Source: a virus
DNA: 29,846 nucleotides
Virus record (IMG/VR): IMGVR_UViG_3300008261_000240
Location: 1-29,846 of that record
Strand: one strand, 5' to 3'
Made by a program: the position numbers and the translations under genes. How positions within the stretch are numbered: the stretch's first letter is position 1; every line of letters starts with the position of its first letter. The notes below the pieces were generated by a model. That model was not told the DNA's origin. It ran no database searches and saw only the letters and a list, made by a program, of their open reading frames with translations. Positions 6,710-15,089 of this stretch are shown in pieces.

Positions 6710-7875
6710 TGGTAGAAGAAATTAAAAGTGCATTCGAAGGCATCAAAACAGAAGTATCTGGAGCAATCGAAAATGCAAAAGCTGAAAGTGCAGTAGCAGT
6801 AGAAGGCTTAAAAACTGAATTAGAAGAATTAAAATCTCAAATCTCTGTAGTTAAAGATGCTGCAGACAAATTAGAGGCAAAAAGCAATCGTAAAACAATG
6901 AACGAAAATCAATTTAAAGGTTTCAATGCCACTTTAGGTGAGCAAATTGAAAAGAATGCGGACAACATCGCAAAATTAGGTCGTGGTGAAATGAAGAACA
7001 CTTCTTTCATTATGGACACTAAAGCAGTAGGTAACATGACTGAAGCAGCTAACTTAACTGGAGATATTCCAAGAGCTTATGCTAATCAAGTTTACGGTTT
7101 ACCTTCTCGTAAAATCCACGTTAGAAGTTTGTTACCAGTAGGTACAATCTCTCAAGGATTATTTACTTTCCCTCAAGAAACTGGTGGTGAAGGTGCTCCT
7201 GCTAACCAAACTCAAGGTAGTGCAAAAGCTCAAGTTGATTTCGATATCAGCATGGTTAATGCTCCTGCACAAGTTATCGCTGGTTACGTTAAAATCTCTC
7301 GCCAAATGTTAGATGACGTTCCTGCTATGACTTCTTTCTTACAATCTCGTTTATTAGAGAAATACTTAGTAGCTGAAGATGCTCAGTTATTATTCGGTTC
7401 TGGTTCTGGTGTTAACTTGACTGGTTTGACTACTGTAGCTTCTGCTTTCAGTGGTGCTGCTACAGTTGACGTTGAGCAATTAGTACAAGCTATTGCACAA
7501 GTTGAAGCAAGTAACTACTCTGCAACTGGTATCTTGATTAACCCTTCAGATTGGGCTAACATCGTAAACACTAAGAATGTGAACTCTGCGTACTCTTTAC
7601 CAGGTTCTACAGTGGTTACAACTGATGGTCAATTATCTATCGCTGGTATTCCTATCTTCAAGTCTACAGCAATCACTGCTGATAAGTTCTTAGTAGGAGA
7701 CTGGTCAATGGGTGCTCAAATCATGCAACGTAATGGTATCTCTGTTCAATTCTTTGACCAAGATGGTAACAACGCTGTTGAGAACATGATTACAGTTCGT
7801 GTTGAGGCAAGAATCGCATTCCCTATTTACTACGCTGGTGCGTTTGTATATGGTGATTTCGGTAACGTAGCTTAA
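6709..7875 (+). CDS. Major capsid protein, HK97 fold
   Basis: Forms the icosahedral shell. Residues 1 to about 62 are a charged coiled-coil segment (EGLKTELEELKSQISVVKDA) that matches an HK97 delta domain, expected to be removed by the adjacent protease. The remainder has typical HK97 features: RKIHVRSLLPVGTISQGLFTF, the E-loop-like stretch PQETGGEGAPANQTQG, KISRQMLDDVPAM, the INPSDWANIVNTKN segment, and a C-terminal VRVEARIAFPIYYAGAFVYG strand. Codon use is more uniform than in neighbours (TTA, CAA, GGT-rich), as expected for a very highly expressed gene. A strong terminator follows 22 nt after the stop. Confidence 0.95.
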   Translation: MVEEIKSAFEGIKTEVSGAIENAKAESAVAVEGLKTELEELKSQISVVKDAADKLEAKSNRKTMNENQFKGFNATLGEQIEKNADNIAKLGRGEMKNTSFIMDTKAVGNMTEAANLTGDIPRAYANQVYGLPSRKIHVRSLLPVGTISQGLFTFPQETGGEGAPANQTQGSAKAQVDFDISMVNAPAQVIAGYVKISRQMLDDVPAMTSFLQSRLLEKYLVAEDAQLLFGSGSGVNLTGLTTVASAFSGAATVDVEQLVQAIAQVEASNYSATGILINPSDWANIVNTKNVNSAYSLPGSTVVTTDGQLSIAGIPIFKSTAITADKFLVGDWSMGAQIMQRNGISVQFFDQDGNNAVENMITVRVEARIAFPIYYAGAFVYGDFGNVA

Positions 7876-7896
7876 TCTTAGATTAACTCAAATATA

Positions 7897-7925
7897 AAGG
7901 GGTGGCCAAAAGCTGCCCCTTTTTT
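7897..7925 (+). terminator. Rho-independent terminator after capsid gene
   Basis: AAGGGGTGGC (7897-7906) pairs with GCTGCCCCTT (7912-7921) in a 10-bp stem with two wobble pairs, loop CAAAA, followed by T residues to 7925. It separates the head operon from the connector operon, and a new promoter box follows 19 nt later. Confidence 0.85.
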
Positions 7926-7944
7926 ATGTCTACTATATTTTAGT

Positions 7945-7952
7945 TATTTTTG
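7945..7952 (+). promoter_or_regulatory. Promoter -7 box before connector genes
   Basis: TATTTTTG fits TAnnTTTG and is followed by TAAAAATA, as at 2910 and 13645. It ends 15 nt before the ATG at 7968 and directly follows the capsid terminator, so it likely restarts transcription. No clear -33 box is seen. Confidence 0.55.
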
Positions 7953-7967
7953 TAAAAATAATGGTAT

Positions 7968-8513
7968 ATGCAGATTATAAGGGATGTCACAACAACAACA
8001 GAGCCAGTTTCAGAACCAATAACATTGTCTGAAGCTAAGAACTATCTAAGGGTTGATTTTGATGATGATAACGACTTAATTAGCTCTTTGATAACTTCTG
8101 CAAGGGTTAGATTAGAGAAATATGCTGGTGTGGCTATGACGGCTCGTACATTGCAAGTTGTGGCTTATGTGGATGAGTTCATTGAACTTCCATACGCACC
8201 AATCAATACAATTTCTAAGGTAGAATACTGGGATAATGAAGAGTGGGTAGAGATTACTGTACCTCAATACAACGTATTAGGAACTACCTATAAAAAACTA
8301 TACATGACTGCTTTTAGTCACATGGAGTTTAGATTTACTTATACTTGTGGTTATGCTACAACTCCTGCAGTTATGAAAACAGCATTGTACAAGATACTTG
8401 CTGATTTATATGATTACAGAGAATCTTCTGTAGAGGACAGCAAACCAAATGCTAACATAGCATCTGCATACGAACTAATGAAGCCTTATAAACGAGTAAG
8501 CATAATATTATAA
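7968..8513 (+). CDS. Head-tail connector protein (HK97 gp6-like)
   Basis: Forms the connector ring under the portal. The 181-residue protein starts with the family's usual layout: a short strand, EPITLSEAKNYLRVDFDDDN, then LISSLITSARVRLEKYAGVA, an 'E(L)P' strand at FIELPYAPINTISKVEYWD, and a helical C terminus (TALYKILADLYDYRES). This order matches the gp6-like 'phage head-tail connector' and phiE125 gp8 families. It is first in a new operon after the capsid terminator. Its stop overlaps the next start by one base (TAATG), as do the next two gene junctions. Confidence 0.85.
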   Translation: MQIIRDVTTTTEPVSEPITLSEAKNYLRVDFDDDNDLISSLITSARVRLEKYAGVAMTARTLQVVAYVDEFIELPYAPINTISKVEYWDNEEWVEITVPQYNVLGTTYKKLYMTAFSHMEFRFTYTCGYATTPAVMKTALYKILADLYDYRESSVEDSKPNANIASAYELMKPYKRVSIIL

Positions 8514-8899
8514 TGATAAGTAGACTTAAAAATAGGATTACTTTCCAATCTAAGGTTTCAGAATCTGACGGTGCTGGTGGTCAAGTCTTAACTGATGTTG
8601 ACTACTATACTTGTTGGGCTGAGATATTTAGGGAGAATCAAAACAAGACAAACATAGCTGGTAAGGATTCTATATCAGATAACATTGTTTTTAGAATAAG
8701 GGATGCCAATAGTATCTCTATTTCTAATGACCTTACTATTGCTTTTGAAGGTAATATATACTTGATTAGCAGTGTTATAGATGAATTTGACAGCCATAAC
8801 TATTTAAGAATCACTTGTTCTACCTTAAAGAGAGTTGGTACTTGGGATAGTATTACTGCTTTCTGGGAGAATATTAGTACAACCTGGGAAACTACTTAA
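8513..8899 (+). CDS. Head closure protein (SPP1 gp16-like)
   Basis: A 128-residue stopper or head-tail joining protein. It opens MISRLKNRITFQSKVSESDG, followed by AGGQVLTDVDYYTCWAEIF, the classic start of this family (L-x-x-R-I-x-x-Q, then G-G and W-A). A late YLISSVID strand and RITC complete the small beta-barrel. The C-terminal WDSITAFWENISTTWETT tail has three tryptophans, which is unusual and might contact tail parts. Order after the gp6-like gene and before the gp10-like gene is canonical. Confidence 0.85.
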   Translation: MISRLKNRITFQSKVSESDGAGGQVLTDVDYYTCWAEIFRENQNKTNIAGKDSISDNIVFRIRDANSISISNDLTIAFEGNIYLISSVIDEFDSHNYLRITCSTLKRVGTWDSITAFWENISTTWETT

Positions 8900-9360
8900 T
8901 GTCATTTTCAATAGATAAAAGTAATAGTGTAACTATCCTATCAAAAAGGTTAAAAGAGGCACCATTTGCAATCACTCAGCAAATACAGAAAATTATTAAT
9001 GAATCTGTAATAACAATAGAGAGAAATGCAGAAAAAAGAGCACCACGAGGAAAAACTGGTTTATTAAAGGCTTCTATATATAGCACTCCTTACACAATGA
9101 ATGCAGGAGCAAAAGTTGGCTCTAAAGGACGCATGGGTAGAAGGTCTAACTACTCTCCTTTTGTGGAGTTTGGTACTGGTAATGATTTTCAAATTCCAGT
9201 GTACAGAAACCTTAATATGAATCAACTTGAAGGCTATGCACAGACATTTAAACGGAGTAATGGAAATTTAGTAAATTTGCCCCATAGACCATTCTTATTC
9301 AACTCGGCTTCGGAAGAACTATATAAAATGGTTAATAAAATCAAAAAAATTAAAATATAA
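8899..9360 (+). CDS. Neck/tail-completion protein (HK97 gp10-like)
   Basis: A 153-residue protein of the HK97 gp10 / phage_HK97_TLTM-related group that joins head and tail. Key segments are NAEKRAPRGKTGLLKASI, the invariant YSPFVEFGTG (about residues 86-95), and a late HRPFLFNSASEEL (about 129-141). It is rich in Lys near the end (KMVNKIKKIKI). In most siphoviruses a tail-terminator gene comes next, but here a 1425-residue fibre gene is inserted first. Confidence 0.85.
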   Translation: MSFSIDKSNSVTILSKRLKEAPFAITQQIQKIINESVITIERNAEKRAPRGKTGLLKASIYSTPYTMNAGAKVGSKGRMGRRSNYSPFVEFGTGNDFQIPVYRNLNMNQLEGYAQTFKRSNGNLVNLPHRPFLFNSASEELYKMVNKIKKIKI

Positions 9361-12300
9361 TGGCTACTCTTCAAGGTAAAGCGGTAAAAAATACATATAG
9401 ACAAGTACTACAGATTGGTGCTAATAATGTTGGAGTAAGTGGTAGTTTACAGCCAGTACAAGATGGTGGTGGAGTAAATACTGCTCTTTCTTTATCAACT
9501 ACTGCAGCTACAATTACTGGTGATTTAACTATCACTGGTGATTTGATTATTACTGGAGGTGGTATTCAGATACAAGATTTAATTGACGATACAGTAGCCA
9601 CTTTGATTCAGAATGGTACTGGTATCACTTGGGCTTATAACGATAGTTTAAGAACTTTAACTCCGACTATTACTATTGCAACTGCAGATGGTGGTGTTCA
9701 AGGTGATTTCTTACAACTTAATACTGGTGCTGGTGAAGCTAACGCTGTAGCTAAGATGTATTGGAACAATGTAGATGGCACTAACAACTTAGGCTTAATG
9801 GGTGGTAATGTTATATTGCCAATAGGTCAAAAGCAAGTTGCAAGAGTACTTAATAACTCTGGTAGCATCTTAAATAAGGCTGCTTATCAAGTGGTTAAAG
9901 TTGCTGCTGCTCAAGGTCAAAGATTGGCTGTAGCATTAGCACAAGCTAATAACGATGCTAACTCTACAGATACTTTAGGTTTAGTAGCTGAAAATATAGC
10001 TAATAATCAAGAAGGTTTTATTACAACAAGTGGCTTAATAACTGACGTAGATACAACTGGTGATTTACAATTACAAGACTGGAACGATGGTGATGTTTTA
10101 TACCTTTCTCCAACTACGCCTGGTGCTATTACTAAGGTTAAGCCAGTAGCTCCTCAACATACTATCATTGTAGGTTTTGTAGTTTATGCTCACAAGACAC
10201 AAGGTAAAATCTTTGTTAAGGTTGACAATGGCTACGAAATCGATGAACTTCATAACGTAAGAATTACAAATGTTGCAAATGACAACATTTTACAATATAA
10301 CTCTTCTTTAGCTGTATGGGAGAATGTAGCTGGTACTACAACTAACATCGCTGAAGGAACTAACTTATACTATACTCAAGGTAGATTTGATTCAGCTTTC
10401 GCTGCTAAGAGCACAACGAACTTGGCAGAAGGAACGAATCTTTATTTTACAACTGCAAGAGGTGATGCAAACTTTGCAACTAACTTTGCAACTAAAACAA
10501 CTACTAACTTGCCAGAAGGTACAAACTTGTACTTTACTAACGCAAGAAGTAGAGGTGCTTTAAGCGTAACTGCTGGAACTGGTATTGCTTACAATAGCAC
10601 TACTGGTAACTTCAATTTAGGCTCAATTCCTAACGCAAGTTTGACTAATAGCTCAGTTACTGTGAATGGCCTTTCTTTGGCATTAGGAGCCTCTATAACG
10701 CTTACAACAAGCAATATAGCTGAAGGTACTAACCTTTACTGGACAGACGCAAGATTCGACTCAAGATTCGGCACAAAGACTACTACTGATTTAGCAGAGG
10801 GTACAAACCTTTACTATACTCAAGCAAGATTCAATACCGCTTTTGATGCTAAGACTACTACAGACTTAGATGAAGGCACTAACTTATATTACACTGATGC
10901 TCGTTCAAGAGCAGCCTTCAGCGAAAACGCTGTTGGTTTAGACTATTCTTCTGGAAGTGGTATTCTTAGCTTAACTGCTGGATATGCTATTCCTACAACC
11001 GTTAAATTAGGTCAATACGATACAGCTTACAATCGTTCTATCGTATCTGCTGCAGTAACTGGTACGTCTACTAAGACTTTGTCTTTGACTCAGCAAGACG
11101 CAAACGTAATTACAGCTTCTTGGACTGACCAAGGTATAACAACAATTAACGGAACTGCAAATCAAATTGCTGCTAACACTGTAGGTAACACTACAACTGT
11201 TGGGTTTACAAATGATGTTACTTTCCCTAACAACGTAGTTGTAAGCGGTAACTTAACTATCAATGGTACAGCTACTTATGTAAACACTCAATCAATATCT
11301 TCTAAAGACCCATTGTTTGAGGTTGCTAACGATAATAACACTACAGATGCTGTAGACATCGGATATTATGGTAGATATTACGATTCAGCTCAAACTCGTG
11401 TTGAGTTTACTGGATTATTTAGAGATGCTTCTGACGCTGGTAAGTTTAAGTTCTTTACTGGTTTAGTAGATGAACCTACAAACGTAGTAGATACTACTGG
11501 AACTGGTTATACTGTTGGTACATTGGTTGCTAACGTAGAAGGTAACTTAGCTGGTACAGCAAACGCTGCAAACGTACTTTCAACTGCAAGAACAATATCT
11601 GCAACTGGAGACGCTGCATGGTCAGTTAGCTTCGATGGTAGTACTGCAACAACTTATGGTACAACAACTGCGGTTCCTACAATCGCTGTAGATAGCAAAG
11701 GTAGAATCACAAGTGCTTCAAATACAAACATTGCTTTCCCAGTTACAACTGTAAACGGTGCTTCTGGTACTGTTGTTTTAACAACTACAAACATTGCAGA
11801 AGGTACTAACCAATACTTTACAACTGGTAGAGCACAAAGTGCTATTAGCTTAACAACAACTGGTACAAGCGGTGCTGCAACTTATAGCGGTGGTGTAATA
11901 AACGTACCTACATATATTGGTGGTTCTGGAACTATAAATGAAATTGCTTACTTCTCTACAAGTGGAGTAATTAGTTCATTATCAACTGGCACTTATCCTT
12001 CATTAACTGAACTAAGTTATGTTAAGGGTGTAACGAGTGCTATTCAAACTCAGTTTAGTGGTAAATTATCATTAACTGGAGGTACATTAACTGGTGCTTT
12101 AAGTGGTACAAGTGCTACGTTTAGTGGTAATATTATTGCTGGTGGAAGTACAGATGACACAAGTGGTGGTTTGTATTCTAACATAGCATTAAATGGTACA
12201 ACATATTCAAGATATTCTTTATTAACTGGAGGTACTTCAAGAGCAAGATTTCAATTTGATGGAACTAATACAACTCTTACTACAACATCAACTGGTGGTA

Positions 12301-13637
12301 AATTACAACTTGCAACATTTGGAGCAGCTGCAATGGAGTTTAATACCAATGATACATTAAGGATGACCTTAACAAGCAGTGGTAATTTAGGAATCGGAAT
12401 AGTTCCAAGTGCTTGGACAAGTGGATGGGCTGCTTTACAAGTTGGTACGGCTTCTTTGCATAATACTGGTTCATTTAGCCAGTTAGCAAACAATATATAT
12501 TTTGATGGTTCAAATTATAGATATATAAACACATCTGGTGCTACAAGAATTGGAATGAATACAGATGGAGAGTTTTTTATTGGTACTGCTGCAAGTGGAA
12601 GTGCTGGTAGTGTTGCTACAATTGGTACAAGATTATCAATAAATGGCTCAAGTGGTGCTACTTCAATTTTTAGTACTAATAGTGGAGGACAAAATCTTCG
12701 TTTACAAACAACTATTGCTGCTGGAAGAAACTATATGCAATTTGCAAATGGTTCTGGTGATATGGGTTACTTTGGTTATGGAGGTGCAAATAGTAAATTC
12801 TTTATTGTTAATCAGTTGAATGATGATATGTTGTTTTATACTAACGACCAGCTAAGAATGACAATTACAGCTTCTGGTAATGTTAATATTGGAGCTAATA
12901 TAAGTGCATCAAGTGGCTCTATTTCAACTTCTGCAATTTCAAGTAATACAAGCACATCATTATCTGCATCAAGAGGTTTAGTAATAGAAGCTAATACATC
13001 AACTAATAATGCATTTGTTCCTATTGGTTATTCTTGGGCTGGTTCTATATCAACTTATGACCCAAATTGGGGTATGGCATTAAGAACTGCAAATTATAAT
13101 GCAGGAAGTGCTGATTTAGTATTCTTTACTGGAGGCCCTAATGTTAGGATGACAATATTTAATGGTGGAGCTGTAAGTGTTGCTGGTTCTTTATCTAAAG
13201 GTTCTGGTTCATTTAAAATTGACCACCCATTAGAATCAATGACTGAAACTCATCATTTAGTTCACTCATTTGTTGAATCTCCACAAGCAAATAACATTTA
13301 CAGAGGTAAAGTTCAACTTGTAAATGGTAAGGCAGAAGTTAATTTAGATGAAGTTTCAACTATGACAGAAGGTACTTTTGTAGCTTTAAATAGAGAAATA
13401 CATATTTACACATCTAATGAAACAGATTGGGATGCAGTAAGAGGTAAGGTAGAAGGGAATATGCTTACTATAGAATGTCAAAATAATCAATCTAACGCAA
13501 GTGTTTCTTGGTTAGTTATTGGAGAAAGACAAGACAAGCACATGATGGAAACAGAATGGACTGATGATAATGGTAGAGTAATTGTTGAGCCATTAAAGCC
13601 AATAGAAGAAAAAACAGAAGAATTGGAAGCTAAATAA
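9360..13637 (+). CDS. Large repeat-containing tail fibre / receptor-binding protein
   Basis: A 1425-residue, Thr/Ser/Asn/Gly-rich beta protein. Seven copies of a motif of the form (T)N-[IL]-x-E-G-T-N-L-Y-[YFW]-T-x-[AG]-R start near residues 329, 354, 383, 452, 477, 502 and 811; the main period is 25 residues. Such repeats are typical of trimeric phage fibre shafts. Later regions carry SNIALNGTTYSRYSLLTGG-type strands and LRMTLTSSGNLGIG / LRMTITASGNVNIG pairs, common ahead of fibre tips. From about residue 1278 a distinct tip domain begins (KGSGSFKIDHPLESM, HSFVESPQANNIYRG), seen in my memory of other Bacteroidetes phage fibres. It likely binds the host surface. Its place between neck genes and tail terminator is unusual. 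Confidence 0.85.
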   Translation: MATLQGKAVKNTYRQVLQIGANNVGVSGSLQPVQDGGGVNTALSLSTTAATITGDLTITGDLIITGGGIQIQDLIDDTVATLIQNGTGITWAYNDSLRTLTPTITIATADGGVQGDFLQLNTGAGEANAVAKMYWNNVDGTNNLGLMGGNVILPIGQKQVARVLNNSGSILNKAAYQVVKVAAAQGQRLAVALAQANNDANSTDTLGLVAENIANNQEGFITTSGLITDVDTTGDLQLQDWNDGDVLYLSPTTPGAITKVKPVAPQHTIIVGFVVYAHKTQGKIFVKVDNGYEIDELHNVRITNVANDNILQYNSSLAVWENVAGTTTNIAEGTNLYYTQGRFDSAFAAKSTTNLAEGTNLYFTTARGDANFATNFATKTTTNLPEGTNLYFTNARSRGALSVTAGTGIAYNSTTGNFNLGSIPNASLTNSSVTVNGLSLALGASITLTTSNIAEGTNLYWTDARFDSRFGTKTTTDLAEGTNLYYTQARFNTAFDAKTTTDLDEGTNLYYTDARSRAAFSENAVGLDYSSGSGILSLTAGYAIPTTVKLGQYDTAYNRSIVSAAVTGTSTKTLSLTQQDANVITASWTDQGITTINGTANQIAANTVGNTTTVGFTNDVTFPNNVVVSGNLTINGTATYVNTQSISSKDPLFEVANDNNTTDAVDIGYYGRYYDSAQTRVEFTGLFRDASDAGKFKFFTGLVDEPTNVVDTTGTGYTVGTLVANVEGNLAGTANAANVLSTARTISATGDAAWSVSFDGSTATTYGTTTAVPTIAVDSKGRITSASNTNIAFPVTTVNGASGTVVLTTTNIAEGTNQYFTTGRAQSAISLTTTGTSGAATYSGGVINVPTYIGGSGTINEIAYFSTSGVISSLSTGTYPSLTELSYVKGVTSAIQTQFSGKLSLTGGTLTGALSGTSATFSGNIIAGGSTDDTSGGLYSNIALNGTTYSRYSLLTGGTSRARFQFDGTNTTLTTTSTGGKLQLATFGAAAMEFNTNDTLRMTLTSSGNLGIGIVPSAWTSGWAALQVGTASLHNTGSFSQLANNIYFDGSNYRYINTSGATRIGMNTDGEFFIGTAASGSAGSVATIGTRLSINGSSGATSIFSTNSGGQNLRLQTTIAAGRNYMQFANGSGDMGYFGYGGANSKFFIVNQLNDDMLFYTNDQLRMTITASGNVNIGANISASSGSISTSAISSNTSTSLSASRGLVIEANTSTNNAFVPIGYSWAGSISTYDPNWGMALRTANYNAGSADLVFFTGGPNVRMTIFNGGAVSVAGSLSKGSGSFKIDHPLESMTETHHLVHSFVESPQANNIYRGKVQLVNGKAEVNLDEVSTMTEGTFVALNREIHIYTSNETDWDAVRGKVEGNMLTIECQNNQSNASVSWLVIGERQDKHMMETEWTDDNGRVIVEPLKPIEEKTEELEAK
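10344..10937 (+). repeat. Six in-gene copies of a 25-residue fibre repeat
   Basis: Coding repeats starting at 10344, 10419, 10506, 10713, 10788 and 10863, each reading [ND]-[IL]-x-E-G-T-N-L-Y-x-T-x-[AG]-R. Three gaps are exactly 75 nt. A seventh, more diverged copy starts at 11790 (NIAEGTNQYFTTGR). Confidence 0.8.
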
Positions 13638-13652
13638 TTTTACCTAAATTTG
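13623..13652 (+). promoter_or_regulatory. Promoter before tail genes
   Basis: TTG at 13623-13625, a 19-nt spacer and TAAATTTG at 13645-13652 form the best-matched Bacteroidetes promoter in this window. It is followed by TAAAAAATA and ends 16 nt before the ATG at 13669. The -33 part lies inside the 3' end of the fibre gene. Confidence 0.6.
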
Positions 13653-13668
13653 TAAAAAATAACCAAAT

Positions 13669-13830
13669 ATGACAATAACATTAAACGCAGAGCAAATTAA
13701 GCAATTAGACGGCTTTTTTCAAGAGTTACCGACAAAGTATGGCTTACCCCTTATTAAGTTCTTTGGTGAGCTAAATGAGGCTCAAAATGGCCAACAAACG
13801 GATTCTAAAGAAGTAGAGGTAGAAGGATAA
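13669..13830 (+). CDS. Small protein at head of tail operon
   Basis: A 53-residue ORF, beginning MTITLNAEQIKQLDGFFQEL and continuing PTKYGLPLIKFFGELNEAQN, with an acidic tail ending EVEVEG. It has one amphipathic helix pair and no cysteines or membrane segment. It starts 16 nt after a TAnnTTTG box, has an A-rich leader, and its TAA overlaps the next ATG (TAATG), all of which support translation. I do not recognise the family. Position suggests a tail-assembly role, but that is inference only. Confidence 0.65.
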   Translation: MTITLNAEQIKQLDGFFQELPTKYGLPLIKFFGELNEAQNGQQTDSKEVEVEG

Positions 13831-14258
13831 TGAAAGACTGCGGATATGCTATACGAAAGGCTTATTTCGACAAGATAAATGCTAACTCCTACGAGTTATC
13901 GGTATATGATACCATAGCTCCAGATGGTGCAGAGCCTCCATTCTTGTTGATAAGTTCTCAGACATCAGTAGAAAATAGCGACAAAACAAGCTATAACTTT
14001 GATGTAAGCATACAGTTTGACATTGTATATAGGACATTTAAGTCTGGAGAGGTAGGTCAAAAGTCAGTAGATGAATGGGCTAATGGCTTATTGGAAATCA
14101 TAGGAGTAGCTCCTGCAGATTACCCAAATGCTTCTCCAGATTTCAAAATAGTTACAAGGAATATGGTATCAAACCAGGCTACTTTTGACTATGTAGAAGA
14201 AACATATATTTTTAGAAGAGTTATAGTGGTAGACCACTTTGTAACTCAAACAACATAA
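13830..14258 (+). CDS. Putative tail terminator protein
   Basis: A 142-residue protein with the alpha/beta order of tail-terminator proteins (lambda gpU / HK97 gp11-like): an N-terminal helix, PPFLLISSQTSVENSDKTSY, a strand FDVSIQFDIVYRTF, a helix SVDEWANGLLEII, and late strands ending ETYIFRRVIVVDHF. The DIVYRTF and FRR.I...H features resemble DUF3168-type terminators, though I see no signature that is decisive. Position directly before the tail tube gene supports the call. An alternative is another small tail-completion protein. Confidence 0.6.
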   Translation: MKDCGYAIRKAYFDKINANSYELSVYDTIAPDGAEPPFLLISSQTSVENSDKTSYNFDVSIQFDIVYRTFKSGEVGQKSVDEWANGLLEIIGVAPADYPNASPDFKIVTRNMVSNQATFDYVEETYIFRRVIVVDHFVTQTT

Positions 14259-14280
14259 ATAACATAAAAAAACAAATAAA

Positions 14281-14700
14281 ATGGCAACAACTGGTGTATT
14301 TAACGGAACCCTATTGGTAGTAAAGATAGGTGGAGTAGCTGTAGCTCACTCTACATCTTGTTCTTTATCAGTATCAACAGACTTACCAGACTCTACTACA
14401 AAAGATAGTTTAGGATGGGCTCAACAAATTCAAGGACTTCGTTCTTGGTCAGTAACAACAGATGGTTTAGCGGTTATCGAATCTGCTGCTGCTGGTGTAA
14501 ACGTAGAAGATTTATTTTCTTCTGTAAGTTCAAGAACTGATGTAACTTTGACTTTCTCTACTTTCGTAAGTGGTGACAAGATTTGGACTGGAACTGCAGC
14601 GGTTGAGTCTTTAGACTTTACTGGTGACATGGAATCTCCAGCTACTTTCTCTGCATCATTCACTGGAACTGGAGCATTAGTGATGACTACCAACCCATAA
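14281..14700 (+). CDS. Major tail tube protein (TP901-1 family)
   Basis: The tube subunit of a long non-contractile tail. The 139-residue protein has the TP901-1 pattern: MATTGVFNGTLLVVKIGG, then STSCSLSVSTD (Cys27), W46, a SWSVTTDGLAV block at 55-65, a strand LTFSTFVSGDKIWTG, and VESLDFTGDMESPATFSASF near the end. The gene has an A-rich leader (AACATAAAAAAACAAATAAA) and regular codon use fitting strong expression. Two shorter-range relatives lie at 19495 and 19904 and share C, W, SW and DGL at the same spacing. Confidence 0.9.
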   Translation: MATTGVFNGTLLVVKIGGVAVAHSTSCSLSVSTDLPDSTTKDSLGWAQQIQGLRSWSVTTDGLAVIESAAAGVNVEDLFSSVSSRTDVTLTFSTFVSGDKIWTGTAAVESLDFTGDMESPATFSASFTGTGALVMTTNP

Positions 14701-14717
14701 ACTAAAAACCAAAATAT

Positions 14718-15089
14718 ATGAGAGGACAATTTAACCTATCACTTTCTGATGGTAAGGTAATACCGCTGCGTTTCTGCACATGGTCTCTAAAGAGATTCTG
14801 TCAGTTACAAGGTATAGGCCCAACAGAGATAGGAACAGCTTTAAGCGGTGAATCTGCTTTAGACGCTGTCGTTAATTTAGTAAGGTCTGCTGCTGAATAT
14901 CCTTTTTATAAGGAAGGCAGAAATCCAGATTTTAAGGAAATTGACGTATGCGATTGGATAGATGACATGGGTGGTATCGGTGGAGCACAGTTCCAAGATA
15001 TTATTGCTGCACTATCAGAAAGTATGAATAGCGGATTAGAGCAACCTGGTTCTAAGTCAACAGAGGCTGGTGAAGAAAAAAAAAATTAG
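14718..15089 (+). CDS. Tail assembly chaperone, short form (gpG-like)
   Basis: A 123-residue protein between tail tube and tape measure, where siphoviruses keep their chaperone pair. It reads FNLSLSDGKVIPLRFCTWSL, then KRFCQLQGIGPTEIGTALSG, and ends EEKKN at a TAG right after an A10 tract (15076-15085). Slipping back one base on that tract joins it to the downstream -1 frame, as in lambda gpG-gpGT. The short form would be the more abundant. Family membership is by position and the frameshift layout more than by motif. Confidence 0.85.
   Translation: MRGQFNLSLSDGKVIPLRFCTWSLKRFCQLQGIGPTEIGTALSGESALDAVVNLVRSAAEYPFYKEGRNPDFKEIDVCDWIDDMGGIGGAQFQDIIAALSESMNSGLEQPGSKSTEAGEEKKN
15076..15085 (+). 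other. A10 programmed -1 frameshift site
   Basis: Zero-frame codons across the tract are GAA (75-77), AAA, AAA, AAT, TAG, giving heptamer A-AAA-AAA at 15077-15083. A -1 shift there avoids the TAG at 15087 and reads on as K-L-E-W-I-D-I-E to the stop at 15401-15403. Either ribosomal slippage or polymerase slippage could act on ten As. Confidence 0.8.

Noticed and set aside
10344-11840. Repeats in the fibre gene considered as a CRISPR array
   Set aside because: The repeats are in frame, translate to a conserved protein motif and lack uniform repeats with unique spacers.
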